This document shows, one piece after another, positions 8,604-17,277 of a stretch of DNA of 64,000 nucleotides. Source of the DNA: Janthinobacterium agaricidamnosum (GTDB lineage: Bacteria > Pseudomonadota > Gammaproteobacteria > Burkholderiales > Burkholderiaceae_D); NCBI RefSeq assembly GCF_003667705.1, contig NZ_CP033019.1, positions 6,200,001 to 6,264,000 on the forward strand. Reading direction: 5' to 3'. The notes beneath the pieces are model-generated. The model was not told the origin of the DNA. It ran no database searches and saw nothing but the letters and a program-made list of their open reading frames with translations. How positions within the stretch are numbered: the stretch's first letter is position 1; each line of letters starts with the position of its first letter. The translations under genes were made by a program, and so were the position numbers.

Positions 8604-10142
8604 TTGTTGTCTTTCTTCCGCGGCACAGCGATCGCCCCCTCTGCTGAACGACCCCTGCCGGCGTGGCGCGCCGGCGCCATGCTGTGCGCAGCGCTGCTCT
8701 TCTCGAGCGGTGCCGCACAGGGTGCCAAGCCCACCGAACGCAGCAAGCAGAAAGCGGCCGCGGAAGCACAACGTGCTGGATTGCAACAAAAGCTGACGGC
8801 GCTCAAGCGCGACATCAGCCGCACGGAAAGCGCCAAGGATGACGCGGCCGATACCCTGGCCGAGTCGGAAGAGGCCATTTCCAACGCCAACCGCGCCTTG
8901 CGCGACCTGGCGCAGGAACAAAGCGAGACGGGCGTGAAGCTGACGGCGCTGGGGCAGGAGCACCAGCAGCTGACGGCCACCGTCGAGAAACAAAAGACGC
9001 AGCTGTCAAAGTTGCTGCGTGAACAATATGTCGCCGGCAACGAAGACCGCATCAAGCTGCTCTTGTCGGGCGATAACCCGAACCGCATCAACCGCGACTT
9101 GCAACTGATGGCGTATGTGTCGCAGGCGCAGGCGCGTCTGCTCGATGCCTTGCGTGCCAACTTGCTGGCCGTGGAGAAAAACCAGGCGGACGTGCAAAAC
9201 GCCAAGGATGAGCTGGAAGAAATCGCGCAGGAAGAGCGCGACCAGAAGGCCTTGCTGGTGCAGGAGAAGGCGCGCCGTGCCGCCTTGCTGACGAGCTTGT
9301 CGCAGCGCCTGGTGGCGCAGCGCAAGGAAGTGGGCAATGTCGAGCGCGACGAACAGCGCATGGGCAACCTGGTCGACAAGCTGGCGAAACTGATCGAAGA
9401 GCAGGCCGCGGCCGCCGCGGCCGAAAAGAAACGCCAGCAATTGCTGGCCGAGCAGCGCGCCGCCGCGAAAGCGGCCGCCGACGCCAAGATTGCCGCGGAA
9501 AAACGCGAACGCCTGTTGGCCGCGCGCGCCAAGGCCGCCCAGGCGCAGGCCGAACGCGAACGCATTGCGAAAGAGCAACAAAACAAATCGGGCAAGATCA
9601 AGCCGCAGACGCCGCCAGCGCCGCCCGTGAAGCTCGAACCGATCGATGACGACGAGCCGCCGCAAGTGGCCAAGGTGGCACCCAAGCCCGAGCCGAAGCC
9701 GGAACCGGAGCCGGAACGCCCAAGCCTGGGCCCGGCCGCGCCGGCCGGCGCCTTTGCCAGCATGAAAGGGCAGCTGCGCGCGCCCGTGGCGGGCAAGATC
9801 GCCGCCCGCTTCGGCAGCAAGCGTGGTGACGGCCCCAGCTGGAAGGGCGTGTTCATCCGCACGGGCGAAGGCAGCGAGATCCACGCCATCGCCGGCGGCC
9901 GCGTCGTGTTTTCCGACTGGCTGCGCGGTTTCGGCAATTTGATCATCGTCGACCATGGCGGCCAGTACATGAGTATTTATGGCAATAACCAATCCTTGCT
10001 GAAACGCGTGGGCGATGCCGTCAAGGGCGGCGACGCCATTGCCAGCGCGGGCAACAGCGGCGGCAACGAGGAATCAGGGCTATACTTTGAATTGCGTCAT
10101 CAGGGCCGCGCCTTCGACCCCGCCACCTGGGTGAAGTTTTAA
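8604..10142 (+). CDS. EnvC-like murein hydrolase activator (degenerate LytM/M23 domain)
   Basis: An exported coiled-coil protein of about 512 residues ending in a LytM domain. Family members such as EnvC bind and activate cell-wall amidases at the septum. A signal-like segment (AMLCAALLFSSGAAQGA) precedes long heptad-rich helices (about 45-330) and a Pro/Glu-rich linker (PKPEPKPEPEPE). The C-terminal LytM fold reads SWKGVFI where catalytic enzymes have HxGxD, and YGNNQ where the HxH motif is expected. The zinc ligands are therefore missing and it should be a non-catalytic activator. The start is taken as TTG 8604, one base after the gpmA stop with GGGAAGG upstream; an ATG at 8679 is the alternative. 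gpmA-envC-ctpA is a common order. Confidence 0.88.
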   Translation: MLSFFRGTAIAPSAERPLPAWRAGAMLCAALLFSSGAAQGAKPTERSKQKAAAEAQRAGLQQKLTALKRDISRTESAKDDAADTLAESEEAISNANRALRDLAQEQSETGVKLTALGQEHQQLTATVEKQKTQLSKLLREQYVAGNEDRIKLLLSGDNPNRINRDLQLMAYVSQAQARLLDALRANLLAVEKNQADVQNAKDELEEIAQEERDQKALLVQEKARRAALLTSLSQRLVAQRKEVGNVERDEQRMGNLVDKLAKLIEEQAAAAAAEKKRQQLLAEQRAAAKAAADAKIAAEKRERLLAARAKAAQAQAERERIAKEQQNKSGKIKPQTPPAPPVKLEPIDDDEPPQVAKVAPKPEPKPEPEPERPSLGPAAPAGAFASMKGQLRAPVAGKIAARFGSKRGDGPSWKGVFIRTGEGSEIHAIAGGRVVFSDWLRGFGNLIIVDHGGQYMSIYGNNQSLLKRVGDAVKGGDAIASAGNSGGNEESGLYFELRHQGRAFDPATWVKF

Positions 10143-10189
10143 GTTCCCACCATTGCTGCGGCAGCAAAATTGTAGATTGCGAAGAATAC

Positions 10190-11683
10190 ATGGGTATCAA
10201 AGTCAAAAGTATCGGCCTGATCGGTCTGGGCGTACTGGCCGGCATCGGCATGTCGCTGCAGTTCCCGGCCGTGGCGCAGAAAATCACGAATGCCCCGCTG
10301 CCGCTCGACGAGCTGCGCCAGCTGTCCGACGTCTTCGGCCTGATCAAGACCGATTACGTCGAGAAGGTGGAAGACAAGAAACTCTTGACGGAAGCCATTT
10401 CCGGCATGGTGTCCTCGCTGGACCCGCATTCCGTCTACCTCGATAAAAATGCCTTCAAGGAAATGCGCGAAAGCGTGCAGGGCAAGTTTGTCGGCATCGG
10501 CATCGAAGTGAGCATGGAAGACGGCTATGTGAAAGTCGTCTCGCCCATCGAAGACAGCCCCGCCGCCAAGGCCGGCATCCTGGCGGGCGATTTCATCACC
10601 CGTCTCGACAATCTGCCGCTGAAGGGCATGCAGCTGGAAGAAGTCATCAAGAAGATGCGCGGCCAGCCGGGCAGCAAGCTGGTGCTGACGATGTCGCGCA
10701 AGGGCGAAAGCAAGCCGCTGGTCTTCCCCATCGTGCGCGAGGAAATCCGCGTGCAAAGCGTGAAGGCCAAGATGGTCGCGCCCGGCTATGCCTGGCTGCG
10801 CATCGCCCAGTTCCAGGAACCGACCGTCGATGACATGGTCAAAAAGATCAACGCGCTGTATGCGCAAGACCCCAAGCTCAAGGGCCTGGTGCTGGACTTG
10901 CGCAATGATCCCGGCGGCGTCGTGCCGGGGGCGATCGGCGTGGCGACGGCATTTCTTCCGGGGAATTCCGTGATCGTGTCCACCAAGGGCCAGTTGCCGG
11001 AATCGAAACAGGTGTTTTATGGCCGCCGCGAATTTTATGCGCCGCCGGGCGCCAAGGCCGACCCGCTGGCCAAGCTGCCCGCTGCGCTGAAAACCGTGCC
11101 GCTGGTGGTGCTGGTCAATGCGGGCTCCGCTTCCGCCTCGGAAATCGTCGCCGGCGCCTTGCAGGATTACCAGCGCGCCACCGTCATCGGCACGCAGACG
11201 TTCGGCAAGGGTTCCGTGCAAACCTTGCGCCAGATCACGGCCGACACGGCCGTCAAGCTGACGACGGCCCGCTACTACACGCCGAAAGGCCGGGCCATCC
11301 AGGCGCGCGGCATCGTGCCCGACCTGCTGGTCGATGAAACGGCCGAGGGCGACGGCTGGAACAGCCTGCGCGTGCGCGAGGCGGACCTGGAAAAACACTT
11401 GAGCAGCGACGACGGCAAGCCGGAAGCGGCCAAGCCGACCATGGAAGGCATGCAGGATCAATTGGAAGAAGAGCAGCGCCTGATCGCCACGGCGAAAAAG
11501 CGCAAGCCGCTCGAATACGGCGCCAAGGACGATTTCCAGCTGCAACAAGCCTTGAACCACTTCCAGGGCTTGCCGGTGCAACTGGCCAAGGTGGACCCGA
11601 AGGTGGAGAAGATCGGCGCCAAGCCGGAAATCGCTTCCGACATCAAGGCCGATGACAAGAAGATTCCCGTGCGCAAACCGTAG
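10190..11683 (+). CDS. ctpA: C-terminal processing serine protease (S41 family)
   Basis: A 497-residue periplasmic tail-specific protease. An N-terminal export segment (VKSIGLIGLGVLAGIGMSLQ) is followed by an S41 N-terminal cap, then a PDZ domain (about 95-175, with GIGIEVSMEDGYVKVVSP and AAKAGILAGD). The protease core has the nucleophile motif GSASASEI (about 312-319) and the general-base lysine in TFGKGSVQ (about 336-343). Members of the family process penicillin-binding proteins or peptidoglycan hydrolases. The location beside an EnvC-like activator fits envelope maturation. The Lys-rich C-terminal extension beyond about 400 is variable in the family. Confidence 0.95.
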   Translation: MGIKVKSIGLIGLGVLAGIGMSLQFPAVAQKITNAPLPLDELRQLSDVFGLIKTDYVEKVEDKKLLTEAISGMVSSLDPHSVYLDKNAFKEMRESVQGKFVGIGIEVSMEDGYVKVVSPIEDSPAAKAGILAGDFITRLDNLPLKGMQLEEVIKKMRGQPGSKLVLTMSRKGESKPLVFPIVREEIRVQSVKAKMVAPGYAWLRIAQFQEPTVDDMVKKINALYAQDPKLKGLVLDLRNDPGGVVPGAIGVATAFLPGNSVIVSTKGQLPESKQVFYGRREFYAPPGAKADPLAKLPAALKTVPLVVLVNAGSASASEIVAGALQDYQRATVIGTQTFGKGSVQTLRQITADTAVKLTTARYYTPKGRAIQARGIVPDLLVDETAEGDGWNSLRVREADLEKHLSSDDGKPEAAKPTMEGMQDQLEEEQRLIATAKKRKPLEYGAKDDFQLQQALNHFQGLPVQLAKVDPKVEKIGAKPEIASDIKADDKKIPVRKP

Positions 11684-11691
11684 TCGCCGCC

Positions 11692-12453
11692 ATGAACGAC
11701 GCCCAACTGCTGCGCTATTCGCGCCACATCCTGTTAGACGAGATCGGCATCGAAGGCCAGCAAGCCTTGCTCGATGCGCATGTGCTGGTGATCGGCGCGG
11801 GCGGGCTCGGTTCGCCCGCGGCCATGTACCTGGCCGCCAGCGGCGTCGGCAAGCTGACCCTGGTCGATGACGATACGGTCGATCTGACCAATCTGCAGCG
11901 CCAGATCGCCCACACGACGGCCCGCGTGGGCCAGCCGAAAGTGCTGTCGGCGCGCGAAACCTTGACCGGCATCAACCCCGAGATAGCCATCATCGCCTTG
12001 CAGGAGCGCCTCGACGGCGCGCGCCTGGCCGAACTGGTCTGCTCAAGCACGGTGGTGCTCGACTGCACCGACAACTTCGCCACGCGCCACGCCGTCAACC
12101 GCGCCTGCGTGGCGGCTGGGGTGCCGCTGGTATCGGGCGCCGTGATCCGTTTCGACGGGCAAGTGAGCGTGTTCGACCCGCGCACGGGCACGCAACCCTG
12201 TTATTCCTGCCTGTTTCCGCAGGAGCAGCAGTTCACGGACGAGGCGTGCTCGACCATGGGCGTGTTCGCGCCGCTGGTGGGCGTGGTGGGCGCCATGCAG
12301 GCGGCCGAGGCCTTGAAACTGATCATGGGCGTGGGTGCATCCTTGGCCGGGCGCCTGCTGCTGCTCGACGGCTTGCACATGGAATGGAGCAGCATGCGCG
12401 TCGCGCGCGACCCCGGCTGCGCCGTTTGCGGTGAAGTGGTCTTGCCCGCCTGA
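11692..12453 (+). CDS. moeB: MoeB/ThiF-type E1-like adenylyltransferase
   Basis: A 253-residue enzyme that adenylates the C-terminal Gly-Gly of a small sulfur carrier (MoaD or ThiS). The ATP motif GAGGLGSP is at about 35-42. LTLVDDDTVDLTNLQRQ and DCTDNFATR are classic E1 motifs. Two CxxC pairs (PCYSC and GCAVC) would bind structural zinc. No molybdopterin or thiamine gene is adjacent, so MoeB and ThiF cannot be separated from context; I favour MoeB because the length and Cys pairs match. It starts 8 bases after ctpA. Confidence 0.88.
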   Translation: MNDAQLLRYSRHILLDEIGIEGQQALLDAHVLVIGAGGLGSPAAMYLAASGVGKLTLVDDDTVDLTNLQRQIAHTTARVGQPKVLSARETLTGINPEIAIIALQERLDGARLAELVCSSTVVLDCTDNFATRHAVNRACVAAGVPLVSGAVIRFDGQVSVFDPRTGTQPCYSCLFPQEQQFTDEACSTMGVFAPLVGVVGAMQAAEALKLIMGVGASLAGRLLLLDGLHMEWSSMRVARDPGCAVCGEVVLPA

Positions 12454-12477
12454 CGGCCGCCGCACAAATTTTTCCCC

Positions 12478-12498
12478 ATATGACAGGCTTTGTCATAT
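12478..12498. promoter_or_regulatory. Inverted repeat upstream of the type II secretion operon
   Basis: A perfect 8-base inverted repeat ATATGACA-GGCTT-TGTCATAT, 49 bases before the gspG ATG. A TATACT hexamer lies just downstream at 12507-12512. The position suits an operator over the operon promoter. No regulator can be named, and no good -35 box at normal spacing was seen. Confidence 0.4.
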
Positions 12499-12546
12499 TT
12501 CCGCTTTATACTCTGCTCTCATTACTCACCTTCTTCTCTCTTTCAT

Positions 12547-12999
12547 ATGCAAAACGCAGCAAACCATCCGATACGCCAGCGCCGCGCGCGCGGCTTCACT
12601 TTGATCGAAATCATGGTCGTGGTGGTGATCATGGGCATCCTTGCCTCGCTGGTGGTGCCCAAGCTGATCGCCCGCACGGGCGAGTCGAAAGTGGCGGCGG
12701 CGAAAGTCGACATCGCCACCGTGATGCAAGCCTTGAAACTGTATCGCCTGGATAACCAGCGCTACCCGACCACCGAGCAGGGCTTGCAGGCGCTGATCGA
12801 AAAACCGACCACGGGACCGGCCGCGAATGGCTGGAAAGCGGGCGGCTATCTGGAAAAGATGCCGAAAGATCCATGGGGCAATCCTTACCAGTACCTGTCG
12901 CCGGGCGTGAAGGGCGAAGTTGACCTGATCTCGCTGGGCGCCGACGGCCAGCCTGGCGGTAGCGGGGACGATGCCGATATCGGTTCCTGGGAACTGTAA
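12547..12999 (+). CDS. gspG: Type II secretion major pseudopilin GspG
   Basis: A 150-residue prepilin and the main subunit of the T2SS pseudopilus. The leader ends RRARG before FTLIEIMVVVVIMGIL, a standard prepilin peptidase site with Glu5. The C-terminal part has the GspG calcium-loop pattern (PKDPWGNPYQYLSPG and SLGADGQPGGSGDDADIGSW). The start is ATG 12547, giving a 16-residue leader. The frame runs back to a TTG at 12490, but that would give an unusual leader. No clear Shine-Dalgarno precedes it. It is the first gene of the gsp operon. Confidence 0.96.
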   Translation: MQNAANHPIRQRRARGFTLIEIMVVVVIMGILASLVVPKLIARTGESKVAAAKVDIATVMQALKLYRLDNQRYPTTEQGLQALIEKPTTGPAANGWKAGGYLEKMPKDPWGNPYQYLSPGVKGEVDLISLGADGQPGGSGDDADIGSWEL

Positions 13000-13011
13000 G
13001 TTTTCCATTGC

Positions 13012-13506
13012 ATGCCTGCCATGACCACCGGTCGCGCACTGCCCCGGCCACGCGCCAGCGGCTTCACGCTGATCGAGCTGCTGGTGGTGATGGTCATCAT
13101 CGGCGTCACCCTGGGCCTGGTGTCGCTGAATGCGATGCCGAACGGCCAGCAGGCGCTGCAAAAGGAAGCCGAGCGCATCGCCCTGCTGCTGCAGCTGGCG
13201 CGCGATGAAGCCATCGTGCGCAGCCGGCAGGTGGCGTTCGAGGCGGACGAGAATCAATACCGTTTCCTGGTCCTCAATGAAAAGCTGTGGCAACCCGTGA
13301 CGCAGGACGATTTGCTGCGCGAGCGCGCGTTTGCGAATACCCCCATGCTGCTCAGCGTGCAGCCGTCGAGCAGCGTGGCCCAGCCGCTGCGCATCATCTT
13401 CGGCCGTGAACCGGTCGACAAGCCTTTCGTGCTGACCCTGGCCAGCGGCGAGCGCAGCGTGGCCATCCGCGCCGACGGTATCGGCCACTTCACGGTCGAG
13501 CAATGA
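13012..13506 (+). CDS. gspH: Type II secretion minor pseudopilin GspH
   Basis: A 164-residue minor pseudopilin. The prepilin cleavage motif is RASGFTLIELLVVMVIIG, with Glu5. The C-terminal beta-rich domain contains the GspH-like LASGERSVAIRADGIGHF segment. Starts at ATG 13012 or 13021 are both possible. It lies 12 bases after gspG, and its stop overlaps the gspI start (ATGA). Confidence 0.93.
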   Translation: MPAMTTGRALPRPRASGFTLIELLVVMVIIGVTLGLVSLNAMPNGQQALQKEAERIALLLQLARDEAIVRSRQVAFEADENQYRFLVLNEKLWQPVTQDDLLRERAFANTPMLLSVQPSSSVAQPLRIIFGREPVDKPFVLTLASGERSVAIRADGIGHFTVEQ

Positions 13507-13883
13507 TGCGGCGCGCGTTTCGCCGCCAGCGCGGCTTCACCTTGCTGGAAGTACTGGTCGCCCTCGTCATCGTCGGCACGGCCCTGGGCGCCTCGCTGCG
13601 CGCCGTCGGCAGCCTGACGCAGAACAGCGACGGCTTGCGCAGCGCCATGATGGCCACCTGGTCGGCGGAAAACCACCTGGTGCGCTTGCGCCTGGCGAAG
13701 ACATTCCCGCAGACGGGCAAGCGCACGGTCGACTGCCCGCAGGGCGACTTAAAACTCATCTGCGAGGAAGAAGTGGTGGCCACGCCGAATCCCCGCATCC
13801 GCCAGGTGCGCGTGAACGTATATGACGTGCAATACCCGGCCCGGCGCATCGTGCGCCTGGTCTTGCTTTCCTTTAACGACTGA
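13503..13883 (+). CDS. gspI: Type II secretion minor pseudopilin GspI
   Basis: A 126-residue minor pseudopilin that, in characterised systems, nucleates the GspI-J-K tip complex. The prepilin motif is RQRGFTLLEVLVALVIVG. The WSAENHLVRLRL segment matches the GspI family. Its ATG overlaps the gspH stop by 4 bases, indicating translational coupling, and its stop overlaps the gspJ ATG by one base. Confidence 0.95.
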   Translation: MMRRAFRRQRGFTLLEVLVALVIVGTALGASLRAVGSLTQNSDGLRSAMMATWSAENHLVRLRLAKTFPQTGKRTVDCPQGDLKLICEEEVVATPNPRIRQVRVNVYDVQYPARRIVRLVLLSFND

Positions 13884-14506
13884 TGGCGCGCCGCCCCGTC
13901 CCTGCTGGTGGTTTCACGCTGATCGAGCTGCTCGTGGCGATCGGCATCCTGGCCATGGTCGCCGTGCTGGGCTGGCGCGGCCTGGACAGCATCATGCGTT
14001 CGCGCGAAGTGCTGACCAGCCAGCTCGAGCAGGCGCGCGGCATGCAGCTGGCGTTTGCCCAGATGCAGAGCGATTGCGACCACCTGGCCGGCGCCGGCCA
14101 GAACAACAATCTGCTGAATGGCCGCACCAACCTGACAGCCGAGACCGACCGCCTGACCCTGGTGCGCCTGGCCGCGTCGGAGCAGGAGCCGCAGCAGTTG
14201 CAAGTGGTCACTTACCGCCTGCGCGGCGGCGTGCTGACGCGGCGCGAGTCGAACGGCACGCGCGACCTGGCCGTGCTCGACACCCTGTGGCAGGCGGCGC
14301 GCGACGATACCGATACCTCCAGCGCCGACGTGACCCTGATGCGCGGCGTCGACAGCATGGTCATGCGCGGCTGGAACAACGGCGCCTGGAACGTACTGAC
14401 GGCGGGCGCCACCATCTCCACGCAAGTGCCGGGCCTGGAAGTGACCTTGCAGATGCCGGGCCAGGATGCGGGCCTGTCCAAAGTCTTTTTATTGGGACCG
14501 GGATGA
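13883..14506 (+). CDS. gspJ: Type II secretion minor pseudopilin GspJ
   Basis: A 207-residue minor pseudopilin. The leader is MARRPVPAGG before FTLIELLVAIGILAMVAVLG. It contains the typical GWRGLDSIMRSREVL helix and a large beta domain ending ITLQMPGQDAGLSKVFLLGPG-like sequence (the first part reads EVTLQMPG). ATG 13883 shares its A with the gspI TGA. It ends in an ATGA overlap with gspK. Confidence 0.95.
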   Translation: MARRPVPAGGFTLIELLVAIGILAMVAVLGWRGLDSIMRSREVLTSQLEQARGMQLAFAQMQSDCDHLAGAGQNNNLLNGRTNLTAETDRLTLVRLAASEQEPQQLQVVTYRLRGGVLTRRESNGTRDLAVLDTLWQAARDDTDTSSADVTLMRGVDSMVMRGWNNGAWNVLTAGATISTQVPGLEVTLQMPGQDAGLSKVFLLGPG

Positions 14507-15477
14507 AGCCGTTTATTCGCCCCGTGCGCCAGCGCGGCGTGGCCGTCATCACGGCTCTGCTGCTGACGGCGCTGGCCATTACCGTCGTCGCCAGCCTGTT
14601 CTGGCAGCAGCAGGTGCAGGTGCGCTCGATGGAAAACCAGCGCCTGCGCCTGCAGACGCAGTGGGCCATGCGCGGCATGGTCGACTTCGCCCGCTTCTGG
14701 CTGCGCCAGGACAATCCCATGCTGACGGCCCTTGACGGCGTGTGGGCCACGCCCATCGAGGAAGCGCGGCTCGACGATTACGTGGACCGCGAAAAGGTCG
14801 ACACGGAAAAATTCGACGCCACCGTCTCGGGCCGCGCGCTCGATGCGCAGGCGCGTTTCAATATCACCAACCTGGCCACCGCGACGGGCATCGTCAGCCA
14901 GCCCAACGTGCAGGCGTACCAGCGCTTGCTGGCTAACTTGCAGCTCGATAGTTCCCTGGCGCAGGCGACGGCAGATGCCGTGCTGCGCGCGCGGCCGAAA
15001 CCACGCACCGCCGACAGCGGCGCCGACGGCAAGACGCCCGCCGCCAAGCCGGCCACGGGCGGCGGCAGCGAACCGGTGGCGTTCACGCAGGTCGAGGATT
15101 TGCTGGCCGTGCCCGGCTATACGCCGCAGGCCATCGAGAAGCTGCGCGACTTCGTCATCGTCCTGCCGGAGCTCACGCCCGTGAACGTGAATACGGCGCC
15201 GGCCGAGGTGCTGGCGGCCGTGACGATGATGTCCTTGTCCGAGGCCAGTGCCCTGACCTTGAGCAATCCGCGTAAAAAGTTTGTCGATAAAGCAAATTTC
15301 CAGAATAATATTAATGCTGCACTGATTGAAGGCGTCGAGCTTGACGTGAAGAGCCGCTACTTCCTTACCGTCATCCGCGTGCGGCTGGACCGTGCCGCCC
15401 TCGATGCCGTGGCGCTCGTCAATCGAAAAACGGATCCGCAACGCACCACCAGCCTGGTCTGGCTGCGGGAAAATTAA
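14503..15477 (+). CDS. gspK: Type II secretion minor pseudopilin GspK
   Basis: A 324-residue large minor pseudopilin that caps the pseudopilus. The N-terminus RQRGVAVITALLLTALAITVV has a prepilin-type leader but no Glu at mature position 5, the known GspK exception. A helix-hairpin-helix-like region (LTPVNVNTAPAEVLAAV) is characteristic. The frame is open back to 13822, but the true ATG is 14503, overlapping the gspJ stop (ATGA). An insertion rich in Pro/Ala/Gly (about 165-190) separates subdomains. Confidence 0.95.
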   Translation: MKPFIRPVRQRGVAVITALLLTALAITVVASLFWQQQVQVRSMENQRLRLQTQWAMRGMVDFARFWLRQDNPMLTALDGVWATPIEEARLDDYVDREKVDTEKFDATVSGRALDAQARFNITNLATATGIVSQPNVQAYQRLLANLQLDSSLAQATADAVLRARPKPRTADSGADGKTPAAKPATGGGSEPVAFTQVEDLLAVPGYTPQAIEKLRDFVIVLPELTPVNVNTAPAEVLAAVTMMSLSEASALTLSNPRKKFVDKANFQNNINAALIEGVELDVKSRYFLTVIRVRLDRAALDAVALVNRKTDPQRTTSLVWLREN

Positions 15478-15496
15478 CAGCTGAAAGCGAGTCACT

Positions 15497-16732
15497 TTGA
15501 CAATATTCTATATCCGTCACCCGGCCAAGGCGTCCACCGACAGCGCGCCCGCCTGCTCCTTCGTGCTGGCTGGCGATGGCGGCGCCTTGCTGCAGCAGGG
15601 CAGCGCGCCGCTGGGCAGCCTGGGCCAGCTGATCGCCGGCGCGAAGCAGGTGGTGCTGCTGCTGGCGGCGGCCGACGTGACCCTGCTGCGCCTGAAAACC
15701 CCGCCGCTGGCCGGCGCCCGTTTGCGCGCGGCCTTGCCGGGACTGGTGGAAGAACACATCCTCGGCGACGCCCAGGATTGCCTGCTGGCCGCCGGCGCCC
15801 CCGACGCGTCCGGTATGCGCACGGTGGCCGTGGCGCAGCGCGCCTGGGCCGAGGTACTCGTGAAAGCCTTGCTGGCGCAGGGCGCGCGCAAGGTGGCGCT
15901 GCTGCCGTCGCAGCTGTGCCTGCCCTTGCAGCCGGGTAGCGTGACGGCCGCCCTGCAGGCCAGCGGCGACGGTCTGGAACTGGCCTTGCGCCAGGCGCCG
16001 CAAGAGGGGCTGGGCCTGGTCTTGCCGGCCCAGCCGCAGCAGGCGCTGCTGACGACGCGCGCGTTTGCCGGCGACGTACCCCTGACGGTCTACGTGGCGC
16101 AGGCCGAGCTGGCGCAGTATCAACAGCTGGCCGCCGGCATGGATGGCGTGACGGTGGAATCCGACCACTGGGCGCACTGGATCGCCGGCGCCAGGGGCGT
16201 GGGGCTGGACCTGGCTCCTGCCTTGGGCACGGCGACGGGATCGGCCACCGAGTGGCGCCGCTGGCGCTGGCGCTGGCCCATCCGTCTGGCGCTGCTGGCC
16301 GTGGTCGTCAACCTGGCCGGCATGAATATCGAATGGATGCGTTTGAAGCGCGAGGCCGCCACCGTGCGCACCTCGATGCAGCAAACCTTCAAGGCCGCGT
16401 ATCCGAACGAAGCGCCCGTGTATGGGCTGGAAGCGGAGCAGATGCGGCGCAATATCGCCGCCGCACGCCTGCAAAGCGGGCAGGCCAGCATGGATGACTT
16501 CACCAGCATGAGCGCGGCCCTGGGCGAGGCGCTGGGCGGCCTGGCCGGACGCGGCGTGGTGGCCTCGCTGGAATACCGCGAGCGCAGCCTGATCGTCAAG
16601 CTGAAGCCGGACATGGTCGACGCCAGCGCCCAGGCGCAGGTGCGCGACGGCCTGGCCGCGCGCAAGCTGGCCTTGAATGAAACGGCGCCTGGCGTGTGGA
16701 AGATCACGCCGGTCACGGGAGCAAAAGCATGA
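15497..16732 (+). CDS. gspL: Type II secretion inner-membrane protein GspL
   Basis: A 411-residue bitopic protein linking the GspE ATPase to the inner-membrane platform. The actin-like cytoplasmic domain spans about 1-255. One membrane helix follows (about 260-280, RLALLAVVVNLAGMNIEW), then a periplasmic ferredoxin-like domain (SLEYRERSLIVKLKPDMVD). The start appears to be TTG (15497-15499). Its TGA overlaps the gspM ATG. Confidence 0.92.
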   Translation: MTIFYIRHPAKASTDSAPACSFVLAGDGGALLQQGSAPLGSLGQLIAGAKQVVLLLAAADVTLLRLKTPPLAGARLRAALPGLVEEHILGDAQDCLLAAGAPDASGMRTVAVAQRAWAEVLVKALLAQGARKVALLPSQLCLPLQPGSVTAALQASGDGLELALRQAPQEGLGLVLPAQPQQALLTTRAFAGDVPLTVYVAQAELAQYQQLAAGMDGVTVESDHWAHWIAGARGVGLDLAPALGTATGSATEWRRWRWRWPIRLALLAVVVNLAGMNIEWMRLKREAATVRTSMQQTFKAAYPNEAPVYGLEAEQMRRNIAAARLQSGQASMDDFTSMSAALGEALGGLAGRGVVASLEYRERSLIVKLKPDMVDASAQAQVRDGLAARKLALNETAPGVWKITPVTGAKA

Positions 16733-17277
16733 GTGCAGCAGTGAACAAGGCGCGCGCCGCGTGGATGGGGCGGCAGCAGGCCGTGCAGGCCTTCTGGGCC
16801 GAGCGCACGCAGCAGGAGCGCAAGCTCTTGAGCATCGGCGGCGTAGTGGCGGGCCTGGCCCTCGTCTACGCCGTGTTTTTCGAGCCGGCCTGGACGGGCC
16901 GCATCGCCTTGCAAAAGAGCTTGCCCGAGCTGCGCCAGAACGCGGCCCAGCTGCAGGCGCTGGCCCGTGAAGCGGGCGAGCTGGCGCGCCAGGCGCCCGT
17001 GCAGGTGGCACCCATGAGCCGCGACAGCCTCGACGCCTCGCTCAAGGCGCGCGGCCTGGCGCCGCAATCGCTGTCGCTGACGGGAGAGTATGCGCGCGTG
17101 CAGTTGAACGGCGTGCCGTTCGCCAGCGTCATGCTGTGGCTGGACGGCTTGCGCCGCGAAGGCCGCGTCGCCGTGCAGGAAGCGAAGATCACGGCGCAGA
17201 CGGTGCAGGACAAGGCGGTGGCGGGCCTGGTCGACGCCAGCCTGACCCTGCACCAGAGCCCGGGCGCGGCACGATGA
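16729..17277 (+). CDS. gspM: Type II secretion inner-membrane protein GspM
   Basis: A 182-residue bitopic partner of GspL. The cytoplasmic segment is short, with one membrane helix at about 30-52 (LSIGGVVAGLALVYAVFF), then a coiled region and a ferredoxin-like periplasmic domain. The ATG at 16729 overlaps the gspL stop, and its own stop overlaps gspN (ATGA). Identification rests on position and topology as much as sequence, as GspM is poorly conserved. Confidence 0.9.
   Translation: MSAAVNKARAAWMGRQQAVQAFWAERTQQERKLLSIGGVVAGLALVYAVFFEPAWTGRIALQKSLPELRQNAAQLQALAREAGELARQAPVQVAPMSRDSLDASLKARGLAPQSLSLTGEYARVQLNGVPFASVMLWLDGLRREGRVAVQEAKITAQTVQDKAVAGLVDASLTLHQSPGAAR

Noticed and set aside
7811..9970. 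Over 700-codon minus-strand frame across gpmA and the EnvC-like gene
   Set aside because: It is Ser/Ala/Arg-rich low complexity, antisense to two well-supported genes, with no credible start context.
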